Shown here one piece after another: positions 26,445-35,533 of a DNA stretch of 64,000 bases. The translations under genes and the position numbers were made by a program. A model generated the notes under the pieces. The model had not been told where the DNA came from, made no database searches, and saw only the letters and a list, made by a program, of their open reading frames with translations. Each line of letters starts with the position of its first letter. Positions within the stretch are counted from its first letter, which is position 1. The DNA comes from Sphingomonas sp. 28-63-12 (lineage in GTDB: Bacteria > Pseudomonadota > Alphaproteobacteria > Sphingomonadales > Sphingomonadaceae): assembly GCA_002281535.1 (NCBI GenBank), contig NCGD01000003.1, forward strand, positions 62,001 through 126,000. The letters run 5' to 3'.

Positions 26445-27982
26445 CGGTCCAATTGGTCTGGTTCAAGCGCGACCTGCGCCTGGATGATCATGCGGCATTG
26501 GTTGAGGCCGCAAAATGCGGGCCGGTGCTGCCTCTGGTAATTGTTGAGCCGGACTATTGGCAATTGCCAGACACGTCCGCGCGGCAATGGCAATTCTGGC
26601 GCGGCTGCATTGCCGAACTGAGCACTGACATCGCAGAACGCGGCGGCCAGCTTTTCATTCGGACCGGCGTCGTCACGGAAATTCTTGAAGCGCTGCGCCA
26701 AAGCCTCGGCAGCTTTCGTCTTTGGTCACATGAGGAAACCGGCAATGGGTGGACATTTGCCCGTGACCGCGATGTCAAGGCGTGGGCAAACGCCTGTGCA
26801 ATCCCTTGGGCTGAGCATCAGCAGTTTGGCGTGCATCGCGGGCGGCGACAAAATCGCGACCGCTGGGCGAAACGCTGGGACGACATGATGCAGCAGCCCC
26901 TGGCGCGTTTGCCCGATATTTCATGGGCAGAGCCGGTGGACTGTGATCCGCTGCCGACTTGCGATGATCTCGGGCTGTCACCCGATGGCCTTGCTCACCT
27001 ACAGCCCCCAGGGCGCAAAGCAGGCTTGGCGTTGCTCGACAGCTTTCTGCATGAGCGCGGCGAGCAATATACCCGGGAGATGTCTTCGCCGGTGACCGCA
27101 GAGCATGCGTGCTCACGGTTATCCCCCTATCTCACATATGGCACGCTTTCGATCCGCGAGGTTTATCAGGCGGCAGAGCAGCGTGCAGCCCGGCTCGCAA
27201 TTGAGCGTCCTGCTGGCCATAGCGATTGGGCACGCTCGATCCGGTCGTTCACCGCCCGACTCCACTGGCATTGTCACTTTATCCAGAAGCTAGAGAGCGA
27301 ACCGGCGATCGAGTGGGAACCATTCGCCAAAATCTACGTCGGCATGCGGCCGAGACCCGGCAATGCCGTGTATCAGCAAGCGTGGAGCGAGGGGCGCACC
27401 GGTTATCCCTTTATCGATGCTGCAATGCGTTATTTAAACGCGCATGGGTGGATCAATTTTCGTATGCGCGCGATGCTGATGTCATTTGCGACTTACGATT
27501 TGTGGTTGCCCTGGCAGGAGGCTGGGTTGGTGCTGGCGCGCAAATTTGTTGATTTTGAACCCGGCATCCACTGGTCGCAGTGCCAGATGCAGTCGGGCGA
27601 AACTGGTATCAACACAATCCGCGTCTATTCGCCCGTCAAGCAAAGCCATGATCAGGATCCGAGTGGCGATTTTATTCGTACATGGGTACCAGAATTAGCG
27701 CTGCTTGCCGGTGCGCTTGTTCATGAGCCTTGGCGATTGGACGGCGAGACACGATTGGCAATCTGCCCAGACTATCCCCCACCGCTGGTCGATCATAAAG
27801 CGGCGACCAAACGCGCCAAGGATGAGATTTTTCGTCGCCGTAAGTCCGCGGAAGCCCGCGCCGAGGCACAAGATGTTTTTGTTCGGCACGGATCACGCGC
27901 CAGTCCCAGAGCCCGCCGCGGGGCGCAGGCGCGGGCGCTAAAGTCCAGGGCCGCGACGGATCAACTGCAGCTGGACCTATAG
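26441..27982 (+). CDS. Deoxyribodipyrimidine photolyase/cryptochrome (class I type)
   Basis: This 513-residue flavoprotein should use blue light to split pyrimidine dimers, or act as a cryptochrome. The N-terminal antenna domain (1-130) opens [19 protein letters not shown]. The FAD-binding domain has [21 protein letters not shown] near 205, [13 protein letters not shown] near 270 and [21 protein letters not shown] near 320, followed by [19 protein letters not shown]. The Trp/His positions of repair-competent enzymes seem kept, but I cannot separate CPD photolyase from a cryptochrome. The C-terminal tail after 470 is basic and Ala-rich. It is coupled to the upstream FAD-binding gene and converges on the FeS photolyase gene with a 6-bp overlap. 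Confidence 0.87.
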   Translation: MTVQLVWFKRDLRLDDHAALVEAAKCGPVLPLVIVEPDYWQLPDTSARQWQFWRGCIAELSTDIAERGGQLFIRTGVVTEILEALRQSLGSFRLWSHEETGNGWTFARDRDVKAWANACAIPWAEHQQFGVHRGRRQNRDRWAKRWDDMMQQPLARLPDISWAEPVDCDPLPTCDDLGLSPDGLAHLQPPGRKAGLALLDSFLHERGEQYTREMSSPVTAEHACSRLSPYLTYGTLSIREVYQAAEQRAARLAIERPAGHSDWARSIRSFTARLHWHCHFIQKLESEPAIEWEPFAKIYVGMRPRPGNAVYQQAWSEGRTGYPFIDAAMRYLNAHGWINFRMRAMLMSFATYDLWLPWQEAGLVLARKFVDFEPGIHWSQCQMQSGETGINTIRVYSPVKQSHDQDPSGDFIRTWVPELALLAGALVHEPWRLDGETRLAICPDYPPPLVDHKAATKRAKDEIFRRRKSAEARAEAQDVFVRHGSRASPRARRGAQARALKSRAATDQLQLDL

Positions 27983-29500
27983 GTTGGCCAGAAACCGCCT
28001 GGCGTCATCAGCGATTGCCAATTTCCGTTCATCGGCCAGCTTGTCGTAGGTGCGGTACATCTGCGCCATCCGGGGATTGCCGCGCAGGCGGGCATCATGG
28101 CGCACCAGAAAGTCCCAATAGAGATAATTGAACGGACAGGCCTTGGGGCCATTCTTCGCTTTCATGTCGAAGCTGCAACCTTTGCAATAATCCGACATCC
28201 GGTCGATGTATGCGCCACTTGCCACATAAGGTTTAGAGGCAAGCAGGCCGCCATCGGCGAATTGGCTCATCCCCATTGTGTTTGGAAGCTCTACCCATTC
28301 ATACGCATCGGCATAGACGGCCAGATACCATTCATGCACCGCGAATGGATCAATTCCTGCCAGTAGGGCGAAATTGCCTGTTACCATTAGCCGCTGGATG
28401 TGGTGGGCATAGGCCTCCTCGCGTGTTTGCTGGATGCAGGCGCGTACACACGCCATTTGTGTATTCCCGGTCCAGTAAAAATCGGGCAGCGGCCTTGTTG
28501 CTCCCAGCACATTATTATTCGCGTAATCGGGCATTTTAAGCCAGTAGATGCCGCGCACATATTCGCGCCAGCCAATAATTTGGCGGATAAAGCCTTCTGC
28601 CGCATTTAGCGGCACACGCCCTTTTCGATACGCAGCCTCTACAGCGCGACAAACACCAAGCGGATCGAGTAGTCCGCAATTAATATAAAGACCGATTACC
28701 GCATGGCTGAGGAACTTTTCCGTTAACAGCATAGCGTCTTGAAAATCGCCAAAACTGGCCAGCGTGTAGTCGATAAAATGCGCCAGTGCAGTATGCGCAT
28801 CACCGCGGGTCGTGGCGAACCAAAAGGGCTCAAGATCGCCGAAATGATCGGCAAAACGTTCGTTGACCAGCGACAGCACCTCAACCGTTATTGCGTCAGG
28901 GGCATATCGCGGCACGTCTGGAAAATATTGATCTCTTTTTGCAGCCTTGCGATTATCGTGATCATAGTTCCATTGCCCGCCTTCAGGCTGATCGCCGTTC
29001 ATCAACAACCCGGTTTTGCGGCGCATGTCGCGGTAGAAATACTCCATTCGCAACGTCTTGCGTGCCGCCGCCCAACAGGCGAATTCAGTGCTGCTGCACA
29101 GGAAACGATCATCTGGCATGATCGTTGGCTTGCAGGCCCATCCCTGCATGTCGTTCAAGACGCGCCACTCACCGGGTGCAGTTACGTTTAGCGTGGTGGT
29201 TCCATGGCGCCTTGTTGCGCGTTCGACCTCGCCTCTAAACGAACCGCTATTGCCGGGATCGTCCAACCGCACATAGTCAACCGTCCACCCGGCTTGTCGC
29301 AACTCGTCGGCAAAATGACGCATAGCGCTGAAAATAAATGCAAGTTTTTTCTGATGGTGACGAACATAGGTCGTTTCTTCGGCCAGTTCGCACATCAAGA
29401 TGATCGCTGTCGCCTTGTTGGCAGTTCTTAAACAGGCGATGGCGGGCGACAACTGATCGCCAAGGATCAATATTATCTCGGAAGCATTTTTCGAACTCAT
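27977..29500 (-). CDS. phrB: FeS-type bacterial cryptochrome/(6-4) photolyase (PhrB family)
   Basis: This 507-residue member of the iron-sulfur bacterial cryptochrome/photolyase family has the opening [13 protein letters not shown], the [24 protein letters not shown] block and the C-terminal cluster motif [15 protein letters not shown] followed by [12 protein letters not shown]. These provide cysteines for the expected 4Fe-4S site. Characterised relatives repair (6-4) photoproducts using FAD and a lumazine antenna. I chose the ATG at 29500, which places the first strand at the usual distance; the frame continues to 29782 but that part is not family-like. It converges on the class I photolyase gene, the two stops sharing CTATAG. 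Confidence 0.87.
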   Translation of the reverse strand: MSSKNASEIILILGDQLSPAIACLRTANKATAIILMCELAEETTYVRHHQKKLAFIFSAMRHFADELRQAGWTVDYVRLDDPGNSGSFRGEVERATRRHGTTTLNVTAPGEWRVLNDMQGWACKPTIMPDDRFLCSSTEFACWAAARKTLRMEYFYRDMRRKTGLLMNGDQPEGGQWNYDHDNRKAAKRDQYFPDVPRYAPDAITVEVLSLVNERFADHFGDLEPFWFATTRGDAHTALAHFIDYTLASFGDFQDAMLLTEKFLSHAVIGLYINCGLLDPLGVCRAVEAAYRKGRVPLNAAEGFIRQIIGWREYVRGIYWLKMPDYANNNVLGATRPLPDFYWTGNTQMACVRACIQQTREEAYAHHIQRLMVTGNFALLAGIDPFAVHEWYLAVYADAYEWVELPNTMGMSQFADGGLLASKPYVASGAYIDRMSDYCKGCSFDMKAKNGPKACPFNYLYWDFLVRHDARLRGNPRMAQMYRTYDKLADERKLAIADDARRFLANL

Positions 29501-29731
29501 GGCCTGCCTATCGTCGATCGAGCTCGACAAGGGAATGCCGGCGCTTTGATTCCACTCTGGACCAAGAATAACCAACGAGTGATTGGTCAACAAAATGGAG
29601 ATTCGAATGGCGCAGTTGGGCTGTGCGCCACCCATCGACGGATTCGTGGCCGCGGACGGCTTTTCGGCTTGGACAAGGACGCCGCGACGCTCGAAAGCGG
29701 GACTATGGCTGGATCGCACCAAACGGCATGG

Positions 29732-30110
29732 CCCATCTGGAAAAACTAGCCGCGCTGGTTGCCGATCCGTCGGCCGCTCCACCGGGCGTGCGATCGGTCC
29801 CGATGCCTCTGCTCGATCGCCTTGGCAACCTCGACCGGCAGATTGCCGGGTGCGATAAAGATTGTGCGCCGATGACGCGAGGACCCGGTTGCACGCCGGC
29901 TCATGACGATCCCGAGCGCTGGCCCGATCATTGTAACCGCCATCCGGGAGCTAGTGCCGGCACCCGGCAGGTTCGCCAAAGGGCGTGAGTTTGCCGCCTG
30001 CGTCGGCCTCACACCCCGTCACCACACAACGGGCGGCAAGTAAAAGCTGGGTTCGATCTCGAAAGATGAGTGAACGCACGCTCAAACCCCGCCGTATAGA
30101 AGAGGTCTTG
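29732..30110 (+). pseudogene. Decayed IS110-family transposase
   Basis: Pieces of an IS110 transposase are readable in successive frames. First come HLEKLAALVADPSAAP and LLDRLGNLDRQIAG, then after a frameshift VARRLMTIPSAGPIIVTAI and FAKGREFAACVGLTPRHHTT followed by GGK, an in-frame stop and KLGSISK. The C-terminal region with the conserved Ser is therefore present but broken by at least one frameshift and two stops. It is not functional. It lies between the photolyase cluster and two other gene fragments. Confidence 0.75.
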
Positions 30111-30120
30111 CTGATCTCAG

Positions 30121-30381
30121 TGACAGGATTATTGCCATATTACGACCGCCCGTGGAACAGCGGAAAGCAGGTCAACGCCGCAAGCAGGCAACCGGTGAAA
30201 ATGATCGATGTCGACCGATCTTGTCCGACAGCCAGCCAAAGCCGACGATCGCCGGAGTCGCCAGAAGCAAAGCGATTGCGATCAGGAGATTGGTGGTGCC
30301 ACCATCGACCTTGCGCATTTTGTCGAGGAAAAACAGCGTATTGAAATGCTCAAGTCGGAGCGCGGGAGGCGATCGGTTCAA
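30121..30381 (-). pseudogene. MHS-family MFS transporter fragment
   Basis: The minus strand reads LFFLDKMRKVDGGTTNLLIA, then ALLLATPAIVGFGWLSDKIGR, and in a shifted frame SIIFTGCLLAALTCFPLF. This is an internal piece of a metabolite:H+ symporter (ShiA/ProP-like) around its seventh and eighth membrane segments. It is truncated at both ends and frameshifted. Its upstream edge abuts the kinase fragment, suggesting a deletion joined two unrelated genes. Confidence 0.65.
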
Positions 30382-30833
30382 ATTCGAACCGAGACATCAC
30401 GCAAGATAGCCGCAATGCTGCAGCTCCGTCGATCGCGTGCTGCTATGAAATTGGCCATCGACATGGACTCCGCTTCGCGAGACAGTTCAATAACTCGATC
30501 GAGAGAGCGCAGTGCGAATAGAAACAGCAGAATCGGGCCGAGGTAAATGGACAGATAGGTCCAACCGGCCGTCGCGGCGGTGCCGACCCCACCGAAAAAT
30601 GTCCAACCGTTACAGCAGACGGCAAGGGACATCGGACAAGCAAGTCGGCCAAGTCCCAAAGGCATGCCACGACGATTGAACCAGTACGCAATCGCAAACG
30701 GCACCGCGCCATGAGCGATGACGACGATTAACGTTCCGATCTGACTTTCCTCGTTTTGTCGCTGTCGACCTGGGGCCGGGTCGGCGATTGGCCGTCCCAG
30801 CTCCAATGATCTATTAGAAACAATTCGTGGCAT
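30378..30833 (-). pseudogene. N-terminal fragment of an SSS-domain hybrid sensor kinase
   Basis: The frame of up to 151 residues contains FAIAYWFNRRGMPLG, SLAVCCNGWTFFGGVGTAA, YLSIYLGPILLFLF and FIAARDRRSCSIAAIL. This is the first part of the sodium:solute-symporter-like sensing domain found at the N-terminus of large hybrid histidine kinases. Such proteins exceed 1000 residues; here only about 110 homologous residues remain before the frame runs into the MHS fragment and stops. No kinase domain is present. The piece could still be translated but cannot signal. Confidence 0.65.
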
Positions 30834-30883
30834 CCCTAAGTCGCTAGGGAAAGCACGTCGATCGCTCCTGAGAACGGCACGTT

Positions 30884-31399
30884 GTGTGGGCGGGGCCGTC
30901 GCGAGACCAACATTGTGGGATCGTTGTCGAAGCCGGGCACGTCGTGGGCGCAGGTGCGGTTAGTCTGCCTTTCGCTGGTTGGGATCGTCGATTTCCTAAA
31001 CAATGGGCCAAGCTTGACGGTCTGTTACGGCCAATTTCGGTATCGCAATCGCTAAATATCCCGCATTTCAGATGCGGTATTATCGAAACAGCAGCGATGA
31101 GATGCCAGTTTTGGCGTGCGCGACGTGAGTAAAAGTGCGCTTCTGACGGTATTTCTCAACAACGATTTTTTGGTTCAGTACTCCTTGACAGCTTACGAGA
31201 ACGAGACGAACGGGGCAAATGATAGCGAATTGTCCCGAGACTACTTGCTCTGAAAATCGCCGAAATTCCCCAATGAAATCAATAGTCCGAATTTTTTGAA
31301 GGCACGCGGAGCGGCATGCTAAAATACAAAACATTTTATTAGGAAAATCAGTTAGTTATGGAGGTATCGCAAATCGAGTGGGAATGAATCGCGCGTGGC
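30884..31399. other. Gene-poor, relatively AT-rich gap
   Basis: This stretch of about 515 bp separates the gene-fragment area from the ClC gene. It becomes noticeably AT-rich from about 31,130 to 31,390. An 84-codon minus-strand frame (31,080-31,334) has no recognisable motif or RBS. I see no RNA gene or strong hairpin. Confidence 0.5.
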
Positions 31400-32737
31400 C
31401 TAGGGCGTAGCCGGTGGATTGGTTTGCGCCTGGGCGGCGGCGACTTGTCGCAGGGTGGCTCGCCAGGGTTTGGAGAGGCCATGATAAAGCCGCTCTTTGC
31501 AGATGAGCGCAGAGGTGGCGTGCGCGATGAGCGCGGCGAGAAACAGCGGCATCATCAGGCCGCGACTGGCGGTTGCTTCGACAATGATGATCACCGCCGT
31601 CAGCGGCGCGCGGACCACGCCGGTGAAATAGGCAACCATGCCTAACAGCACCACTGCACCGCCGGGGTCGCCGGGAAAAAGCGGGCGGAGCAGGGCGCCG
31701 AGGCCGGCGCCGGTTGCCAGTGATGGCGCGAAGATGCCGCCGGGCATGCCCGATGCCGCCGTCGCCAGCGTCGAGACGAATTTGGCCGGGCCGAACCAGT
31801 AAGGCGCGTTGCTGCCATCGACGATCGCGCGGGCGGGCGCGTAGCCCGTGCCCCAGGTCAGATGGGTCACCACGCCGAGCACGCTGACGATGACGCCGCA
31901 GCCCAGCGCCCAGAGCACGGGACGGTTGCTGAGCGCGGGTAGCCAGCGATCGCGTGTGGCAGCGATGCCGAGCATGGCGCGGGCAAACAGCCCGCCGGCC
32001 AACCCGCCAAGCACACCGGCGACCGGCGCGATGCGTAAAACGGCGTCGACCTTCAGATGTTCGCCGACAACCCCGAAATAGACATAGTCCCCGGCGAGCC
32101 CCAGGCTGACGATGCCCGCGATCAGGATCGTGGTCATCACCAGCAGCGCAACGCGCTGTTCATAGGCGTCGGCGAGTTCCTCGATCGCGAAGGTAACACC
32201 GGCAAGCGGGGTGTTGAAGGCGGCGGCCACGCCGGCCGCGCCGCCGGCGATGATCATCGACGCGCGCATCGGCACGCGGAACAGCCGATGATACCAGCCC
32301 AGGATCGCCGCTGAAATCTGCACGGTCGGGCCCTCACGGCCCACCGAGGCACCGCATAGCAGCGCGCCGAGCGTGAAGAGGAATTTGATCATCGCGCCGC
32401 GCAGGGAAATCAGCACCCGGGTGGCACGGACCGGATCATGCGCTGCGGCGATGACCTGCGGAATGCCCGAGCCGGCTGTTTCGGGGCCAAGGCGGCGCGT
32501 CGCCCAGGCGATCGCTGCAAAGCCGAGCGGGGTGATCAGCAGCGGAAGCCACCAGATGCGGTGCACCGAATCGAGAAACAGCTCGCTGCTGAGATCGGCC
32601 AGCCGCGCAAAGGCCAGCGCCACCAGCCCGATCGAGACGGCGCCAATGCCCATTGCGCTGCGCCGGCGCCAGACCGGCGAGGTTGGGCCATGGCGGCGGA
32701 TCAGCACGCGCCAGCGTCGATTGAGCGAAGGGGTCAT
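31400..32737 (-). CDS. ClC-family chloride channel/H+ antiporter
   Basis: This is a ClC-type anion transporter of about 445 residues with multiple helices. The three selectivity-filter motifs are GSGIPQVIAAAHD, GREGPTVQISAAI (carrying the gating glutamate) and GMPGGIFAPSLATGAGLG. FAIEELADAY keeps the inner proton-path glutamate of antiporter members, so Cl-/H+ exchange is more likely than a passive channel. I prefer the ATG at 32737 (AGGTGA upstream) to the ATG at 32770, which lacks an RBS. It heads an ion- and osmotic-stress region, divergent from the trehalose operon. Confidence 0.87.
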   Translation of the reverse strand: MTPSLNRRWRVLIRRHGPTSPVWRRRSAMGIGAVSIGLVALAFARLADLSSELFLDSVHRIWWLPLLITPLGFAAIAWATRRLGPETAGSGIPQVIAAAHDPVRATRVLISLRGAMIKFLFTLGALLCGASVGREGPTVQISAAILGWYHRLFRVPMRASMIIAGGAAGVAAAFNTPLAGVTFAIEELADAYEQRVALLVMTTILIAGIVSLGLAGDYVYFGVVGEHLKVDAVLRIAPVAGVLGGLAGGLFARAMLGIAATRDRWLPALSNRPVLWALGCGVIVSVLGVVTHLTWGTGYAPARAIVDGSNAPYWFGPAKFVSTLATAASGMPGGIFAPSLATGAGLGALLRPLFPGDPGGAVVLLGMVAYFTGVVRAPLTAVIIIVEATASRGLMMPLFLAALIAHATSALICKERLYHGLSKPWRATLRQVAAAQAQTNPPATP

Positions 32738-32984
32738 TGGAGGATCACCTAAACCGGTGCGCGCCAACATGCCATGTTGAAGGCAATAATGTGCAATCGC
32801 GACGGGTTTCTGCTAGCCAGATCATCCGATCGGCCGGCGCTTCAGAAAATTCCGCCGGCATTGCGACATGGGCTGACACTTTTTGGTGATCGCGCGTTGT
32901 CGTTTCATCGATGGCTTGGAGGGAAGCGCCCGATCAAGTTCGTTCGCGCTCGCGTCGAAGTTCATCGCCAACAGGGAGAACCGC

Positions 32985-33740
32985 ATGTCCGTCGCCCCGG
33001 ACCCGCCAGCACTAGCGTATCCACCTTTCGCTCTTCTCGACTTTGCCAGCCTTTTTATCGATTTCGATGGCACCCTTGTCGACGTCGCCGACCAGCCCGA
33101 TGCGGTGGTGGTCGATGACGCACTCGATGCGTTGCTTGCCGATCTGGCCCGGCGTCACGGCAATCGCATCGCGCTCGTCAGTGGTCGATCGATCGCCCAG
33201 CTTGACGGCTTTATCGGCCCGCTCGCGCACATCATTGCCCTGTCCGGCAGCCATGGCAGCGAATATCGCTGGAATGGCAACGCGGCACATCCGATCCGAC
33301 CCGCGAGTCTCGACCAGGTCGAGCACCAGATGCGCCACGCCGCAGCAGCGGTGCCGGGCGCAATCGTCGAGCCCAAATCCTATGGCGTCGCGCTCCACTA
33401 TCGTCTCGCACCGCAGTATGAATCCGGGGCCCGGGCATTGGCGACAAAGCTTGCCGAGCGCTACGGCCTTGCCGTTCAGGATGGTAAGATGATGGTTGAG
33501 GTTCGCGTTGCCGGTAGCGACAAGGGTGTTGCCGTCAGGACGCTCATGCGCCGCCCGGAAATGGCGGGCACCCGGCCGGTGTTCATTGGCGATGACCTGA
33601 CCGACGAAGCTGGGTTTGCAGCAGCGGCAGCACTGGGCGGCACCGGCATCCTGGTCGGGCAGCCGCGGGCGACGGCGGCGGGCTATGGCCTGCCCGACCC
33701 AGCGGCCGTGCGGCGCTGGCTTGCGGGGGCGGTCGCATGA
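32985..33740 (+). CDS. otsB: Trehalose-6-phosphate phosphatase
   Basis: This 251-residue HAD-superfamily phosphatase removes phosphate from trehalose-6-phosphate to give the compatible solute trehalose. The nucleophile motif is FIDFDGTLVDVA near residue 24, ALVSGRSIAQLDGF and GSHGSEYRW follow, and FIGDDLTDEAGF supplies the C-terminal acidic pair. The ATG at 32985 follows AGGGAGAACCGC; the frame is open to 32883 but that extension is not OtsB-like. Its stop overlaps the GH15 start (ATGA), and otsA follows, so phosphatase, glucosidase and synthase are one operon. Cytoplasmic. Confidence 0.92.
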   Translation: MSVAPDPPALAYPPFALLDFASLFIDFDGTLVDVADQPDAVVVDDALDALLADLARRHGNRIALVSGRSIAQLDGFIGPLAHIIALSGSHGSEYRWNGNAAHPIRPASLDQVEHQMRHAAAAVPGAIVEPKSYGVALHYRLAPQYESGARALATKLAERYGLAVQDGKMMVEVRVAGSDKGVAVRTLMRRPEMAGTRPVFIGDDLTDEAGFAAAAALGGTGILVGQPRATAAGYGLPDPAAVRRWLAGAVA

Positions 33741-35533
33741 CGGCCTCGCTCGATCTCTGGCCGATCGGCAATTGCCAGGTGTCCGCACTGATCGACCGCG
33801 CTGGCCGTTTTTCCTGGGGATGCGTTCCACGCGTCGACGGCGATCCGGTATTTTGTTCGTTGCTCGACGATCGTCCGCCTGGCGGCGACGGTGCGCGCGG
33901 CTTTTGGGAAATCGATCTCGATGGCGGCACCTCAACGACGCAGCACTATGTTCGCAACACCCCGGTTCTGGTTACGCGCCATGCCGATGACGACGGCAAT
34001 GCCGTCGAGGTCATTGATTTCTGCCCCCGGTTCAGCCGCGAGGGTCGGACCTATCGGCCGGTTGCCTTTGCGCGGATTGTTCGCCCGGTTTCAGGCAGCC
34101 CGCGCATCCGGGTACGATTGCGCCCGGCGCGGGGCTGGGGCAGCGCAGACCCCGAGCGCACCCGTGGTTCCAACCATATCCGCTATCTGCTCGATGAAAC
34201 GGTTCTTCGGCTGACGACGACCGCTTCGGTCGGCTGGATCGAAGACGAACGCCTGTTCCGGGTGGAACGGCCGTTGCATTTCTTCCTGGGGCCCGACGAA
34301 AGCTTCGTCGGTGCCGTCGCCGAAACGCTGGAATCGATGCTCGACCGGACGATCGTGGAATGGCGGCAATGGGTGCGTGGCCTCGCCACCCCGGTCGAAT
34401 GGCAGGAGGCGGTGATCCGCGCTGCCATCACGCTGAAGCTCTGCCAGCATGAGGAAACAGGTGCGATTGTGGCGGCGCTGACCACATCGATCCCCGAACA
34501 TGCCGGATCGCAGCGTAACTGGGATTATCGTTATTGCTGGATCAGGGATGCCTATTACACGGTGCAGGCGCTCAACCGGCTGGGCGCGCTCGACGTGCTC
34601 GAAGCCTATCTCGAATATCTGCGCAATATCGTCGATAATGCGAAGGGCGGCCATATCCAGCCACTCTACGGTGTCGGCGGTGAGGCGCGGCTGGAGGAGC
34701 GGATCGAACCTGGCCTGGACGGCTATCGCGGCATGCGGCCGGTGCGCGTCGGCAACCAGGCCTATGAGCAGGTCCAGCATGACGCCTATGGCCAGATCGT
34801 CCTGTCGAATGCCCAGGCCTTTTTCGATCAGCGGCTGTTTCGCCTGGGCGGCGTCGAGGATTTTCGGGCGCTCGAAACCGTCGGGGAGCGTGCCTGGACC
34901 ATGCATGACCAGCCCGATGCGGGCCTTTGGGAATTGCGGACCCGCAGCCATGTCCACACCTATTCGGCGGCGATGTGCTGGGCGGCGTGCGACCGGCTGG
35001 CCAATGCCGCGGATATATTGGGGCTTGCCGATCGACAGTTGTTCTGGCGCGCGCGCGCCGATGCCATTCGTGCAACGATCGAGCGGTTGGCATGGCATGA
35101 GGATAGCCAGCGCCTATCGGCGACCTTTGGCGGCGACGATCTCGATGCCAGCCTGATCCAGCTGCTCGACCTGCGTTTCCTGACGCCGGACGATCCGCGC
35201 TTCCGGGGCACGCTGGCGGCGGTGGAAAAGGGATTGCGGCGGGGTTCGCACATGCTCCGCTATGCAATCGAGGATGATTTCGGCCTGCCGGAAACGGCGT
35301 TCAACGTCTGCACCTTCTGGCTGATCGAGGCGCTCCATGCGACCGGGCGGGATCTCGATGCGCGAGCGCTGCTCGAGGAAATGATCGCCCGCCGCACCGC
35401 CGCCGGGCTGCTGTCGGAGGATATCGATCCGCTGACCGGCGAATTATGGGGCAATTACCCCCAGACTTATTCGCTGGTTGGCCTGATCAACTGCGCCGTC
35501 CTGCTGAGCAAACCCTGGAGTGCGATACGATGA
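33737..35533 (+). CDS. Glycoside hydrolase family 15 protein (trehalase/glucoamylase-like)
   Basis: This 598-residue protein has the GH15 layout: an N-terminal beta-sandwich (about 1-220) and a C-terminal (alpha/alpha)6 barrel. Signature blocks are RNWDYRYCWIRDAYYTVQAL near 255, YEQVQHDAYGQIVLS near 340 and GELWGNYPQTYSLVGLI at the C-terminus, which contain the expected acidic catalytic residues. There is no signal peptide, so it is cytoplasmic. Its overlap with otsB upstream and otsA downstream (both ATGA) suggests it is a trehalase of the mycobacterial GH15 type, balancing synthesis and breakdown; glucoamylase activity is the alternative. Confidence 0.87.
   Translation: MTASLDLWPIGNCQVSALIDRAGRFSWGCVPRVDGDPVFCSLLDDRPPGGDGARGFWEIDLDGGTSTTQHYVRNTPVLVTRHADDDGNAVEVIDFCPRFSREGRTYRPVAFARIVRPVSGSPRIRVRLRPARGWGSADPERTRGSNHIRYLLDETVLRLTTTASVGWIEDERLFRVERPLHFFLGPDESFVGAVAETLESMLDRTIVEWRQWVRGLATPVEWQEAVIRAAITLKLCQHEETGAIVAALTTSIPEHAGSQRNWDYRYCWIRDAYYTVQALNRLGALDVLEAYLEYLRNIVDNAKGGHIQPLYGVGGEARLEERIEPGLDGYRGMRPVRVGNQAYEQVQHDAYGQIVLSNAQAFFDQRLFRLGGVEDFRALETVGERAWTMHDQPDAGLWELRTRSHVHTYSAAMCWAACDRLANAADILGLADRQLFWRARADAIRATIERLAWHEDSQRLSATFGGDDLDASLIQLLDLRFLTPDDPRFRGTLAAVEKGLRRGSHMLRYAIEDDFGLPETAFNVCTFWLIEALHATGRDLDARALLEEMIARRTAAGLLSEDIDPLTGELWGNYPQTYSLVGLINCAVLLSKPWSAIR

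Noticed and set aside
31080..31334. 84-codon minus-strand frame as a small gene
   Set aside because: No RBS, motif or neighbour support; it sits in AT-rich spacer.
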